Of a stretch of DNA of 64,000 nt, positions 6,741 through 15,327 are shown piece by piece (the stretch's first letter is position 1; every line of letters begins with the position of its first letter). Source of the stretch: Candidatus Melainabacteria bacterium. GTDB lineage: Bacteria > Cyanobacteriota > Vampirovibrionia > Gastranaerophilales > Gastranaerophilaceae. The stretch spans positions 77,380-141,379 of the forward strand of contig QHMH01000012.1 in the NCBI GenBank assembly GCA_003258795.1, in the 5' to 3' direction. A program made the translations under genes and the position numbers. The notes under the pieces were generated by a model, which did no database searches, was not told the DNA's origin, and was given only the letters and a program-made list of their open reading frames with translations.

Positions 6741-7967
6741 CTATCCTATACCGTAAGCTTGGAATAGTGGTAAGTATAGTGCAAGTGCAAGTACAAGTAC
6801 GATACCACCAATAAAAACAAGCATAAATGGTTCAATCATTTTTGTAAGCGTGTTTATAATATCATCTAATTGTTTATCAATATAGATTGTTGCCTGATTA
6901 AGCATTTCTGACAAACGTCCAGATTGTTCACCTGTCGCTATCATGAACAACAACATTTTTGGAACAACATTGGTTGCTCTCAGGGCAACAGAAAGCTGTT
7001 GACCTTGTTGAACTTTCCTTGTTGCCTCTGAAATTTTATCCTGAAGAGTATAATTTGTAAGGGTTAATTGTGACAAATAAAGAGTGTCAACAATTGGAAT
7101 ACCTGCATCGTATGCAACATTCATTACCGCAACAAAGTTTGAAAAGTTCGAAAACGACATCAGTTCTCTAATAAGAGGGATTTCGAGGACTTTTTCGTCA
7201 ATTATTCTTCTTGTCCTTTCCCACTTAAAACATATTCTTAAACCAAAAAATAATGTAGCGAAAAATATAGGGATTGCTATCCAATATTCCTTTAAGAAGT
7301 CCCCAGCTCTAATGAGTAGTGCTGTAATGAATGGCAAACTTACACCCTGTGCATCGAACATCCCTTTAAACGCAGGGAAAACGAAAACCAACATTATTGT
7401 TACAATTACCATTGCAAGGAGAATAACAAACGCCGGATACATCAATGCACCTATTACACGTCCTCTGATTGAATCTTCTTTTTTCAGTAGTTCTAAAAGA
7501 CGGAGCATGGTTTTATCAAGTTCACCTGAATCTTCCCCAGCTCTTGTAAGACCAATGTAAACCTTTCCAAAAATATCAGAATACTTAGCGATTGTATCAG
7601 AAAACGTTGCCCCTGCCATAATTTGGGTTTTTAATTCGCCTGCTATCGCACTTAATCTCGGATTTGTTGAGTCATTTTCAATAAAGATCAAAGATTCAAT
7701 AAGCGGAATACCAGAAGATGCTAATATTTGGAAAACTGATGTAAAATCGATTCTATCTTGCAGTGATAATGCCTTAACTTCAGATGGCTTCTGCTGTTGT
7801 TTTCCTCCCGTGGATTCTTTTTCATCACTTTTATTTTCTTCATATAGCTTTGTTGGGACAAGCCCCATTGTCCTAATTTTTGCACGAGCTTGTCTTGAAT
7901 TTTCGGCATCAATCTTTCCTTTTACGAGATTCTGTCCTTTTAATGCTACATAACTATAGAGCGCCAC
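6741..7967 (-). CDS. pilC: Type II secretion / type IV pilus inner-membrane platform protein (PilC/GspF)
   Basis: 408 residues with the two-copy T2SSF architecture. The N-terminal strand segment is ALYSYVALKGQNLVKGKIDAENSRQAR. Two homologous cytoplasmic helical bundles follow (about 75-195 and 275-395), each ending in membrane helices, with the GEDSGELDKTM and GEQSGRLSEML signatures of the two repeats. The protein anchors the assembly ATPase and guides pilin polymerisation. Translation starts at GTG (7965-7967) with AGGAGA upstream. Residues about 48-62 form a polar KSDEKESTGGKQQQK linker. The gene follows pilB after nine bases. Confidence 0.93.
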   Translation of the reverse strand: MALYSYVALKGQNLVKGKIDAENSRQARAKIRTMGLVPTKLYEENKSDEKESTGGKQQQKPSEVKALSLQDRIDFTSVFQILASSGIPLIESLIFIENDSTNPRLSAIAGELKTQIMAGATFSDTIAKYSDIFGKVYIGLTRAGEDSGELDKTMLRLLELLKKEDSIRGRVIGALMYPAFVILLAMVIVTIMLVFVFPAFKGMFDAQGVSLPFITALLIRAGDFLKEYWIAIPIFFATLFFGLRICFKWERTRRIIDEKVLEIPLIRELMSFSNFSNFVAVMNVAYDAGIPIVDTLYLSQLTLTNYTLQDKISEATRKVQQGQQLSVALRATNVVPKMLLFMIATGEQSGRLSEMLNQATIYIDKQLDDIINTLTKMIEPFMLVFIGGIVLVLALALYLPLFQAYGIG

Positions 7968-7976
7968 AAAAATCTC

Positions 7977-10052
7977 CTATTCGCTTACGATACCTAATGT
8001 TCTTATAAATTCTTCTATAGAAGTTTCACCTTTGAGAATATGTCCCAAACAAGATTGAGCCAATGTTTTCATACCACAAGCTATTGCTGCATCCTCAATT
8101 TCGATATCCGGTGCACCGTTTGCAATTAGCTTTTTGATTTCCTTGTTTATTGGGAGAATTTCGTAAATACCAAAACGACCTTCATATCCAGTAAAGTTAC
8201 ATTTTTGACATCCTACCGGTTTATAAATTTTTGTTTTAGTAAATTTTTCCGCCTCTACTGGGTCAATGAAAATTTCAGATGCTTCTTCCATTGTTGGATA
8301 GTATTCCTCTCTACAATGAGGACACAATTTTCTAACAAGTCTTTGTGCAATAACACCAGATAATGTTGCAGATACCAAATAATCTTTTGCACCCATTTCA
8401 ATCAATCTGGTAATTGTGGTTGACGCAGAGTTTGTGTGAACGGTACTTAAAACAAGGTGACCTGTCAAAGCTGCTGAAATAGCAACCTCTAACGTTTCAT
8501 AGTCACGTATTTCACCAACAAGTATAATATCAGGGTCTTGTCTTAAGATTGCTCTCATAACCGATGCAAATGTAATACCTGCTTTTGCATTTATTTGAGA
8601 TTGGTTAACACCTTCAAGTCTTATTTCAACTGGGTCCTCAATCGTGGTTATGTTAACACTTTCCTTATTCAAAGACTTCAAAATAGTGTAAAGTGTTGTC
8701 GTTTTACCTGAACCAGTAGGACCTGATGAAAGGATAATTCCGTTTGGTGAAGAAACCATTTTCTTGATTTTTTCAATGTCGGCATCTGTCGAACCATTCA
8801 ATTGAATTTCCTTGTTGCTTGACTCCAAACTAACTGCCGGTGCAAGAATTCTTATTACCATTTTCTCCTTACCACCTACTGGCAATGTGTTCATTCTGAA
8901 ATCGTACGTACTTCCCTTGTATTTCATTGAAAACATACCGTCTTGTGAACGTCTGTGTTCAGAAATATCCATTCTCGCAAGTACCTTAAAACGAGTTATA
9001 ATAGATTGTTCAACTTTTGTTGGCAAGTCAAGTTCATTTCTCAAAATACCATCCTTACGATAACGTACTATATATTTTGATAAGCGTGGCTCAATGTGAA
9101 TATCACTTACGCCATTGTCGATTGCATTTGTAACAATCTTATTAACAAACTTTGCAACGGTACCGCTATCATCTTGAATATCACGTTCCGCTTGTTCCCA
9201 AATAGTTTCTTCTATTTCATCTTCTGCTACTTCTTCAAGTTTTTGAATAATCTCATCTGTTTCTCTTTTTGAATCTGTATAATAAGAATCAATAAAGTTT
9301 TGGAACTCAATATAAGTAATAATTGTAGCTCTTGGCTTTAATCCCGTAAGATAAATTATATCTTTCAAAACTCTTTCATTATTTGGATCTGTCATCCCAA
9401 CAAGAAGATTTCTCCCGTCGGTAGAAATTGGTATTACCCTGTTATTTTTTACAAAGTCTTCTGGCAAAATGTTCATAACATCGTCGTTAACTTCTATCTT
9501 ATCAATATCTGTTATTTCGACGTTCATCTGTTCGCCCAAAGCTTCTTTCAACTGCTCCAATGTAATGTAATTCAGTTTGTACAACATTGAACCCAAAGGA
9601 GTTTTTGTTTTACGACCTTCTGAAATTGCTGTTAAGAGTTGCTTGTGGTCAATAAAACCTTTATCAATGAGGATTTCACCAATTCTTTTGTGTTTAGGTT
9701 TTTCAACTTTAATTTCAGATAAACTTGTCATTTCAACAGCCGATGTTGTATTAGATTTATCCTCTTCAATAAAAACACCTTCTTCTTCAATCTGAGACTC
9801 TATTTTTGAAAAAGCATAGTTTTTTAACTCCGACAAGCCTTCTTGCGAGATTTGGAAGAACTTAATACCATATCCTTTTTGCTTCATAAGTTGAGCAATA
9901 TGATCTTTTCTTGCATTTGGTGCTATTGCAACAAACGCAACATTATCTTTTTGCATTATAGGTAAAAAATCCGTAAGCTCTTCCTTGTTGAAATTCAACA
10001 AAAAGTTCTTTGATATTCCTTTTTTTAGTTTATCAATTACATTGCTTTCCAT
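7977..10052 (-). CDS. pilB: Type IV pilus / type II secretion assembly ATPase with MshEN domain (PilB/GspE)
   Basis: 691 residues, long for the family because of an extra N-terminal domain of about 120 residues. Then comes an MshEN domain with both half-motifs (RIGEILIDKGFIDHKQLLTAI and PLGSMLYKLNYITLEQLKEAL), which in homologues binds c-di-GMP. The C-terminal motor has Walker A GPTGSGKTT, an Asp box, Walker B ILVGEIRDYET, a His box and a CPHC...CQKC zinc site. It powers pilus or pseudopilus extension in the cytoplasm. It starts one base after the secretin stop codon, so translation is coupled. GGDEF and HD-GYP genes elsewhere in the window fit c-di-GMP control. Confidence 0.94.
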   Translation of the reverse strand: MESNVIDKLKKGISKNFLLNFNKEELTDFLPIMQKDNVAFVAIAPNARKDHIAQLMKQKGYGIKFFQISQEGLSELKNYAFSKIESQIEEEGVFIEEDKSNTTSAVEMTSLSEIKVEKPKHKRIGEILIDKGFIDHKQLLTAISEGRKTKTPLGSMLYKLNYITLEQLKEALGEQMNVEITDIDKIEVNDDVMNILPEDFVKNNRVIPISTDGRNLLVGMTDPNNERVLKDIIYLTGLKPRATIITYIEFQNFIDSYYTDSKRETDEIIQKLEEVAEDEIEETIWEQAERDIQDDSGTVAKFVNKIVTNAIDNGVSDIHIEPRLSKYIVRYRKDGILRNELDLPTKVEQSIITRFKVLARMDISEHRRSQDGMFSMKYKGSTYDFRMNTLPVGGKEKMVIRILAPAVSLESSNKEIQLNGSTDADIEKIKKMVSSPNGIILSSGPTGSGKTTTLYTILKSLNKESVNITTIEDPVEIRLEGVNQSQINAKAGITFASVMRAILRQDPDIILVGEIRDYETLEVAISAALTGHLVLSTVHTNSASTTITRLIEMGAKDYLVSATLSGVIAQRLVRKLCPHCREEYYPTMEEASEIFIDPVEAEKFTKTKIYKPVGCQKCNFTGYEGRFGIYEILPINKEIKKLIANGAPDIEIEDAAIACGMKTLAQSCLGHILKGETSIEEFIRTLGIVSE

Positions 10053-10053
10053 A

Positions 10054-11937
10054 TTAAAGTGCCGTATTTCCTTCGTTTACAAGATCTTCTGTTTCTTTGA
10101 TAATTCTTGGTGTAAGCATTATAACAAGTTCTTGAACTTCTTTTATAGAAGTTGTAGAGCGGAAGAACATTCCTATTCCAGGAAGATCACCCAACAATGG
10201 TATCTTGTTAACAGATTTACTTTCGCCTTCTTTTAACATACCACCGATTATCAATGTTTCGCCATCCTTGATTCTTACATTTCTCAAAACAAGGTTTCTT
10301 CTCTGTAACAACGTTGCAGCTAAGTCTTGTACAACTAGTGTTGTTCCAAGAACTCGGTTTGTAACCAAAACTCTTGATTCATATATAGATTCTTTTGGTG
10401 TTGCATATTCAGGAATGATGTTCATTGTTACGTAACCATCTGGGCTGATGTATGGTTGAAGTTCAACCTTTATACCTTCGTCGTTACCGATATCATAAGT
10501 TCTTTGAACAGAACCTGTCATAGATGATACTGTATCCATAACTTGAGAAGTAACTTTCTTAACATAGTCAGCTGATAAGTCTATTATTGACTTTTGTCCG
10601 CTTGTTATCAATATTTTTGGATTTGCAAGTACACGTCCGTTGCCATTTTCTATAAGATAGCTTATTGAATATGTGATTACAGGAAGTCCAGAATATTTTG
10701 CAATTGTACTTGACCCTGGAACACTATCTCCAGAGAAGAATATTGGTGTTGAAGATGAAGAACTTATACCATTAAAGTTTCCTGTGAAGAAATCTGACCA
10801 AACATTCCAAGTATTTGCAAATTGTTTTGATCCTGTTTCATTTAATTCAAGTATTGATACTTCAAGATATGCTTGAAGTTGTTTTTTATCGTTTCTTGCA
10901 ATAAAATCTTTGATTTCTTGCATTTGAACAGCAGTTCCACCTCTTGCAAGGATTGTTCCTCTATCTGGGAAGTATACGATTGACAAACCACCAGTATCCA
11001 TAGAAACAAGTGAGCCAGCTTTAACAGGGGACCTGAATTGGCAAGCAAGAATACCCCTACCAACAGATACTTCTTCTACCTTTTCTGTTTCATTTTCATC
11101 ATCGTCATCATCGTCATTATCATCTTTTTCTTCTTCCAAAGTAACTTTACTTACGATACCTTCATCTTTTTCTGATTTCATAAGGTCTTTAAATAAGATA
11201 CTACAAATCAAACCAGACATTTCTTTTGGTGTTGTATGGTTTACAACAAAAGTTTCTTCTAAAGGTTTTTTGTCAAATTCTGTTATTATTTTTTTAGCAA
11301 TAGCATAGTCGTTTTGATTTCCAAAAAGCAATATTTCATTTGTTTCTGGGTTTGTAACAGCGATTTCTGAATTTGAAAGTCCAGGTTTTCCTGCTGCATA
11401 AATGTTTTTGTTTAAGAATGTTGCTATCTTACTTGCATCAACGTATCTAACTGGCAAAACCATCATATTTTGTTTTCCGATATTTGATTTTTTAGCAGCT
11501 TCTGATGTCAAAACAACTATTGTGTTTCCTTCTGTATAATAAGTCAAATCTGCAACTTGAAGAACCATAGCAAATGCTTCGTTTAAAGGAACTTTAACCA
11601 AATCCATTGTTACATTTCTATTTTTTGCTTGAGCTGTTTCTTCACCTTCGTTGTCTGTATTATCAAGCGATGAGTGGAAAATGATGTTCATGCCAGCTTT
11701 ATCAGCAAACATTCTCAAAACTTGCTTAACATCAGAATCTCTCAAACTCAATGTTATCTTTGGATTTCTCTTACTTAATTGAGAAGAACCATTAAGATTA
11801 AATGTTTTTGGTTGCGAATTGATTGCCGGCAATTGAGGTAGTTGAGCATTTGTAACACACAATCCAACAGGAGCTGTTTGTGTGATGACAAACATTGCCA
11901 TTATTAAACTTACCGCTAAATTTTTTACGATTTTCAT
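10054..11937 (-). CDS. Secretin of type IV pilus / type II secretion (PilQ/GspD family)
   Basis: 627 residues with a signal peptide (MKIVKNLAVSLIMAMFVIT..., cleavage near residue 28). N0/STN-like domain (KITLSLRDSDVKQVLRMFADKAGMNIIF, from about residue 58), secretin N repeats, then the C-terminal secretin beta-barrel with the family's GETLIIGGMLKEGESKSVNKIPLLGDLPGIG block. It forms the outer-membrane pore. An unusual acidic stretch rich in D and E (about residues 265-290) interrupts the N-domains. It starts two bases after the upstream PilP/GspC-like gene and is coupled to pilB. Confidence 0.93.
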   Translation of the reverse strand: MKIVKNLAVSLIMAMFVITQTAPVGLCVTNAQLPQLPAINSQPKTFNLNGSSQLSKRNPKITLSLRDSDVKQVLRMFADKAGMNIIFHSSLDNTDNEGEETAQAKNRNVTMDLVKVPLNEAFAMVLQVADLTYYTEGNTIVVLTSEAAKKSNIGKQNMMVLPVRYVDASKIATFLNKNIYAAGKPGLSNSEIAVTNPETNEILLFGNQNDYAIAKKIITEFDKKPLEETFVVNHTTPKEMSGLICSILFKDLMKSEKDEGIVSKVTLEEEKDDNDDDDDDENETEKVEEVSVGRGILACQFRSPVKAGSLVSMDTGGLSIVYFPDRGTILARGGTAVQMQEIKDFIARNDKKQLQAYLEVSILELNETGSKQFANTWNVWSDFFTGNFNGISSSSSTPIFFSGDSVPGSSTIAKYSGLPVITYSISYLIENGNGRVLANPKILITSGQKSIIDLSADYVKKVTSQVMDTVSSMTGSVQRTYDIGNDEGIKVELQPYISPDGYVTMNIIPEYATPKESIYESRVLVTNRVLGTTLVVQDLAATLLQRRNLVLRNVRIKDGETLIIGGMLKEGESKSVNKIPLLGDLPGIGMFFRSTTSIKEVQELVIMLTPRIIKETEDLVNEGNTAL

Positions 11938-11939
11938 AT

Positions 11940-12608
11940 TTACCTTTTCCTTACTTTTATCGGAATATTATCTCTGGTGTTTCCGCCAAATTTAGTGCTC
12001 AAATTGGCGATAGCAGGTTGTTGAGAAGTCAAATCTGTGAGTAATTCCCCAACTTTTGCCCTATATACGTTTTTTCCATATTTTACAGCAACATATGTTG
12101 GTGTTATTGCCATTATTCTGTAATTGTTTATTACATCATTTCTTTTTACAAAATAATCAGTTCCTTCTATGTTTATAATTGCAGAAGGATTAACATCATC
12201 ATACATAATTCCAGAAATTGTTGCACCCATAACAAGTCCGGCAGGTGATTCATCTGGTAAAGATGCCGGTGGCGCAACTAATGTTTCTCCCCTGTCTGGA
12301 AGTATACCACTATCAGGCGCATAAGGATTTTCTTCCGGATTGAAAGGATTTACACGACCATACTCTCTCTGTGTTACCGTAATGTTTTTGAAATTGCTTC
12401 TATCTATTTCTTTATATGCCTCTTTTTCAAAACTTCTATCTATTTGAGGCATAACAGGAACAGCACGTCTTTTTTGTTCATTTTTGAACGATACCATTAT
12501 TGATGTTGCTAAAAAACATACACCAAGCATGGTGAGAGCAGATATTTGAAATTTTCTGTTCTTCAATACTTTTTTCACATTCTCTGGTATATTAAATTGA
12601 ATATCCAA
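11940..12608 (-). CDS. Membrane-anchored pilus/secretion alignment protein (PilP/GspC-like)
   Basis: 222 residues. A short cytoplasmic tail is followed by one membrane helix (about residues 21-42) and a periplasmic region with GRVNPFNP, reminiscent of the RRNPF element of PilP. After a proline-rich linker comes a small beta-domain (ATISGIMYDDVNPSAIINIEGTDYFVKRNDVI...YRIMAITPTYVAVKYG), matching the HR/PilP fold that links inner-membrane parts to the secretin. The start is TTG (12606-12608) with AAGG upstream; the next ATG would remove part of the membrane helix. First gene of the pilus block; no separate pilM/N/O is present. The exact family is inferred. Confidence 0.7.
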   Translation of the reverse strand: MDIQFNIPENVKKVLKNRKFQISALTMLGVCFLATSIMVSFKNEQKRRAVPVMPQIDRSFEKEAYKEIDRSNFKNITVTQREYGRVNPFNPEENPYAPDSGILPDRGETLVAPPASLPDESPAGLVMGATISGIMYDDVNPSAIINIEGTDYFVKRNDVINNYRIMAITPTYVAVKYGKNVYRAKVGELLTDLTSQQPAIANLSTKFGGNTRDNIPIKVRKR

Positions 12609-12764
12609 CTTTTCTAAACCTTTTTTTTTACTTTTTTATTTTATGACAGTACGATTAAAATTATACCCTCCGTTTAATTTATTTTTTTACATTAAGGGCA
12701 TCAATTATACATAAAAAAATTATACCATATATGAAAAATTGTTGCAAAAATTTTATAAAATTTT

Positions 12765-13718
12765 TTATGCTTCCTGCACTTCATTATCGATTATAAGTGT
12801 ATTTTTGATAACAGAATTTGCAATCAACAATAAAAAAGGACTAATTTCCTTAACATTAGCAAGTGTAATTTGCGCCTGCTGTGTGTTTAGCTTTGGTATT
12901 TTATTTTCTGTATTTTCAAACACCATGTTTGATTTCATAGAGTGTTTTTTTTCATCAACTTCAACCATTTTCATAAGTTTCTGTTTTGGGAAACTTATAC
13001 TGCATTGTATAAAAATTTCAAAGGAACAAATGGTTTTTAAGATAATTAAAATTTTTATTTGTCCAAAATTCTTAGTCACAATTGAAATATTTAATATGTT
13101 TTCATCTTCTTCATCTCCCCCTTCTGAAAATGTGAATTCTAATTCAAAATCCACACCCTCTTGCAAAGGAAGCCATGGCAAGTATAACAACATAAAGTTT
13201 TTCAAAGCTACCGTTTGCGCATCTTGCACAGAAACACTTGCGTTGATATAGTTCATGGCATCTTGAATTTGAGATGTATCTGTCAAACCCTTAGCCGATG
13301 ATTGCGACATTGTTGTAATAATTTGTTTTAAAGCATCTTTTCCACTTTTTTGAATTAAATCAGTCAAATCTTTTATGTTTATGTTTGCAAGCATTAAACC
13401 AGATTGAGTTTGAACATTTTTAGTATTATTTTGCAACAAAACCAAAACATCTTTCATCTCTCTTGGCAAATTCATAACCTCTTTGAGGTAATTAACATTT
13501 TGGCTTCTATTTATAGAGTTCATCTTTAAAGAGTTCAAATCTGGATAATTTAATTCTTTTTTTAAATTATGGTTAACTCTTTGATTTACTGGATTGTTAT
13601 TAGCAACAAGTCCACCTTCACCAATATTATTAGGTCTTGTCTGACCAACCTGTGTAATATTTGGGTGCATAAGGGTCATAAGCCTTGCAAGAAGATTTGT
13701 TACATTAACTGGCTGCAT
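12765..13718 (-). CDS. Hypothetical protein with FliK-like C-terminal pattern (317 aa)
   Basis: Not firmly recognised. The N-terminal 120 residues are polar and Asn-rich. A conserved-looking LKNFMLLYLPWLPLQEGVDFELEF block lies at about residues 170-195, followed by a strand-rich region (ILNISIVTKNFGQIKILIILK...SFEIFIQCSIS) and a helix. This order (proline-containing block, then two strands with a G-x-I/V-x-V/I pattern) resembles the C-terminal domain of flagellar hook-length proteins, but no flagellar genes are nearby. It lies two bases after exbD and 156 bases before the pilus block, so it may be an envelope or pilus accessory protein. Confidence 0.6.
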   Translation of the reverse strand: MQPVNVTNLLARLMTLMHPNITQVGQTRPNNIGEGGLVANNNPVNQRVNHNLKKELNYPDLNSLKMNSINRSQNVNYLKEVMNLPREMKDVLVLLQNNTKNVQTQSGLMLANINIKDLTDLIQKSGKDALKQIITTMSQSSAKGLTDTSQIQDAMNYINASVSVQDAQTVALKNFMLLYLPWLPLQEGVDFELEFTFSEGGDEEDENILNISIVTKNFGQIKILIILKTICSFEIFIQCSISFPKQKLMKMVEVDEKKHSMKSNMVFENTENKIPKLNTQQAQITLANVKEISPFLLLIANSVIKNTLIIDNEVQEA

Positions 13719-13720
13719 AA

Positions 13721-14110
13721 TCAGTCACCTTCAGACATAGAAATATTTTTTACTCCAGAATTTCTTGAAATATCCATCAATTTTACCACACTTCCATGCG
13801 TTGTGTCTGGAGAAGCTAATATTAAAAGCCCATCAGGATAATCTTTTATTCTTTCCTTTATTGCACCCTCAAGGTTTTCAGTTGTAATTTCCTCACCATC
13901 AATAAAATATTTATCATCATTTGATACGTTAACTTCTAAAATTTTAGATTCTTTCACTTGATTTTCTTCAACAAGATCAGGAACAGTAAGATTTAAACCT
14001 TGTTGATCAAGTAATGGTGCGATAACCATCATTATGATTAACAGTACCAAAAAGATGTCCGTTAGCGGTGTTATGTTTATTTCGTTAAAACTGTCACGTT
14101 CTCTTGACAT
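13721..14110 (-). CDS. ExbD/TolR-family biopolymer transport protein (copy 2)
   Basis: 129 residues: a short N-terminal tail, one membrane helix with the key aspartate (FNEINITPLTDIFLVLLIIMMV, Asp about residue 17) and a periplasmic ExbD domain (DLVEENQVKESKILEVNVSNDDKYFIDGEEI). The Asp is the proton-conducting residue of ExbD/TolR. It is shorter than the preceding copy but shares almost the same membrane helix, indicating duplication. It lies 12 bases after the first exbD copy. Confidence 0.93.
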   Translation of the reverse strand: MSRERDSFNEINITPLTDIFLVLLIIMMVIAPLLDQQGLNLTVPDLVEENQVKESKILEVNVSNDDKYFIDGEEITTENLEGAIKERIKDYPDGLLILASPDTTHGSVVKLMDISRNSGVKNISMSEGD

Positions 14111-14122
14111 TTTTATTATCCT

Positions 14123-14629
14123 TTACTCTATCCAATTTGTTTCTTCATCAGGAATTGTGTTTTCTTGACTGACAGGCTCAGTTTGCGGCTGATTATTTTG
14201 TAATTCCTTTTGTTCCTTTTTGCTCAAAGGTTCACCAGCAAGTACAAGCTTTGTATACTCAGCCTCTTTTGCGGCATTCATTATATCCATGATTTCATAA
14301 CTCTTTGCAGCTTTATCAGCCTTCACAACGATTTCTTTTTTTTCTAAAGAATCTCTGATTGCAAGAAGTTCTGGAACCAATTCATCCTTTGATATTTTCT
14401 TACCGTTTATATACATAGTACCGTCTTGAGTAACGGAAACAGTAGCATCTTTTTGCTCAACAGTAATACCACTGTTAATTTCTGGTATTTCAATTTGATT
14501 ATCCATAGATTGAAATGTCGGTGCGATAACCATCATTATGATTAACAATACCAAAAAGATATCCGTTAACGGTGTTATGTTTATTTCAGTAAATAATGCA
14601 TCTTTGCCTTTTTTAGATTTAACAGCCAT
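14123..14629 (-). CDS. ExbD/TolR-family biopolymer transport protein (copy 1)
   Basis: 168 residues with membrane helix EINITPLTDIFLVLLIIMMVIAP carrying the conserved Asp at about residue 22, followed by the periplasmic ExbD domain (VSVTQDGTMYINGKKISKDEL) and a Q/E-rich C-terminal tail absent from copy 2. It works with ExbB/TolQ as a proton-driven motor energising TonB or TolA. Eight bases separate it from exbB. Two ExbD paralogues with one ExbB may form heteromeric complexes. Confidence 0.94.
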   Translation of the reverse strand: MAVKSKKGKDALFTEINITPLTDIFLVLLIIMMVIAPTFQSMDNQIEIPEINSGITVEQKDATVSVTQDGTMYINGKKISKDELVPELLAIRDSLEKKEIVVKADKAAKSYEIMDIMNAAKEAEYTKLVLAGEPLSKKEQKELQNNQPQTEPVSQENTIPDEETNWIE

Positions 14630-14637
14630 TTACTCAC

Positions 14638-15288
14638 CTATTTCAAAGTTATGTTAGAAGAAGATTGAACACTTACGTCTTCATCAGAGTCAACAAAACT
14701 CAAGAATAATAACTTAATAAGTTGGAAATCATCTTCATATCTTTTTACAATTGCTTGGAAAGAGTTGTAGCAAATTACAGCTACAATAGCAACGCCAAGA
14801 CCAAAAGCAGTTGCAATCAAAGCAGAACCAATACCCATTGCAACAGCAGCAGATTGATTACCTTGACTTGCCAAATCTTGGAAAGTATAAAGAATTCTAA
14901 CAACAGTACCAAACAACCCTAAAAATGGAGCAACACCACCGATTGTACCCATAATAGTTAAATTATGTTCCAATTTTCTTGTTGCAAGTGCAGCAGCGAT
15001 ATCAAAAGAACGTGAAAAACCTTTTCTTTGTTCAGAAAAAATTCTAACAGCTTCTTCTGTAACTTCACCAATAACACCGCCCAATTGAATTGCAAGAGCT
15101 TGTGCAGCTTCAAGGTTGTTTTTAGCTAATTCTTTTTGTAATTTTGGTATAAAAGAAACAACATCTCTTTTATTTGAATTATAGAAAGACCATCTATTTA
15201 TAGCTACTGCCAAAACCAAAATAGAACAAATCAATATTGGCAATAACACCGGCCAATCAAGTTTAATTGAATGTAATAATAATTCCAT
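14638..15288 (-). CDS. MotA/TolQ/ExbB proton channel protein
   Basis: 216 residues with three membrane helices: one near the N-terminus (WPVLLPILICSILVLAVAI), and two in the conserved C-terminal domain (IGGVAPFLGLFGTVVRILYTFQDLA...VAMGIGSALIATAFGLGVAIVAVICYN). These contain the family's Thr/Gly-rich channel motif. It is the pentameric partner of ExbD/TolR. The gene lies between the tonB/tolA-like gene and two exbD copies in one leftward operon. Confidence 0.94.
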   Translation of the reverse strand: MELLLHSIKLDWPVLLPILICSILVLAVAINRWSFYNSNKRDVVSFIPKLQKELAKNNLEAAQALAIQLGGVIGEVTEEAVRIFSEQRKGFSRSFDIAAALATRKLEHNLTIMGTIGGVAPFLGLFGTVVRILYTFQDLASQGNQSAAVAMGIGSALIATAFGLGVAIVAVICYNSFQAIVKRYEDDFQLIKLLFLSFVDSDEDVSVQSSSNITLK

Positions 15289-15327
15289 AAATTCCCCTTT
15301 TCTATCTTATTATCTTTTTATTATTTT

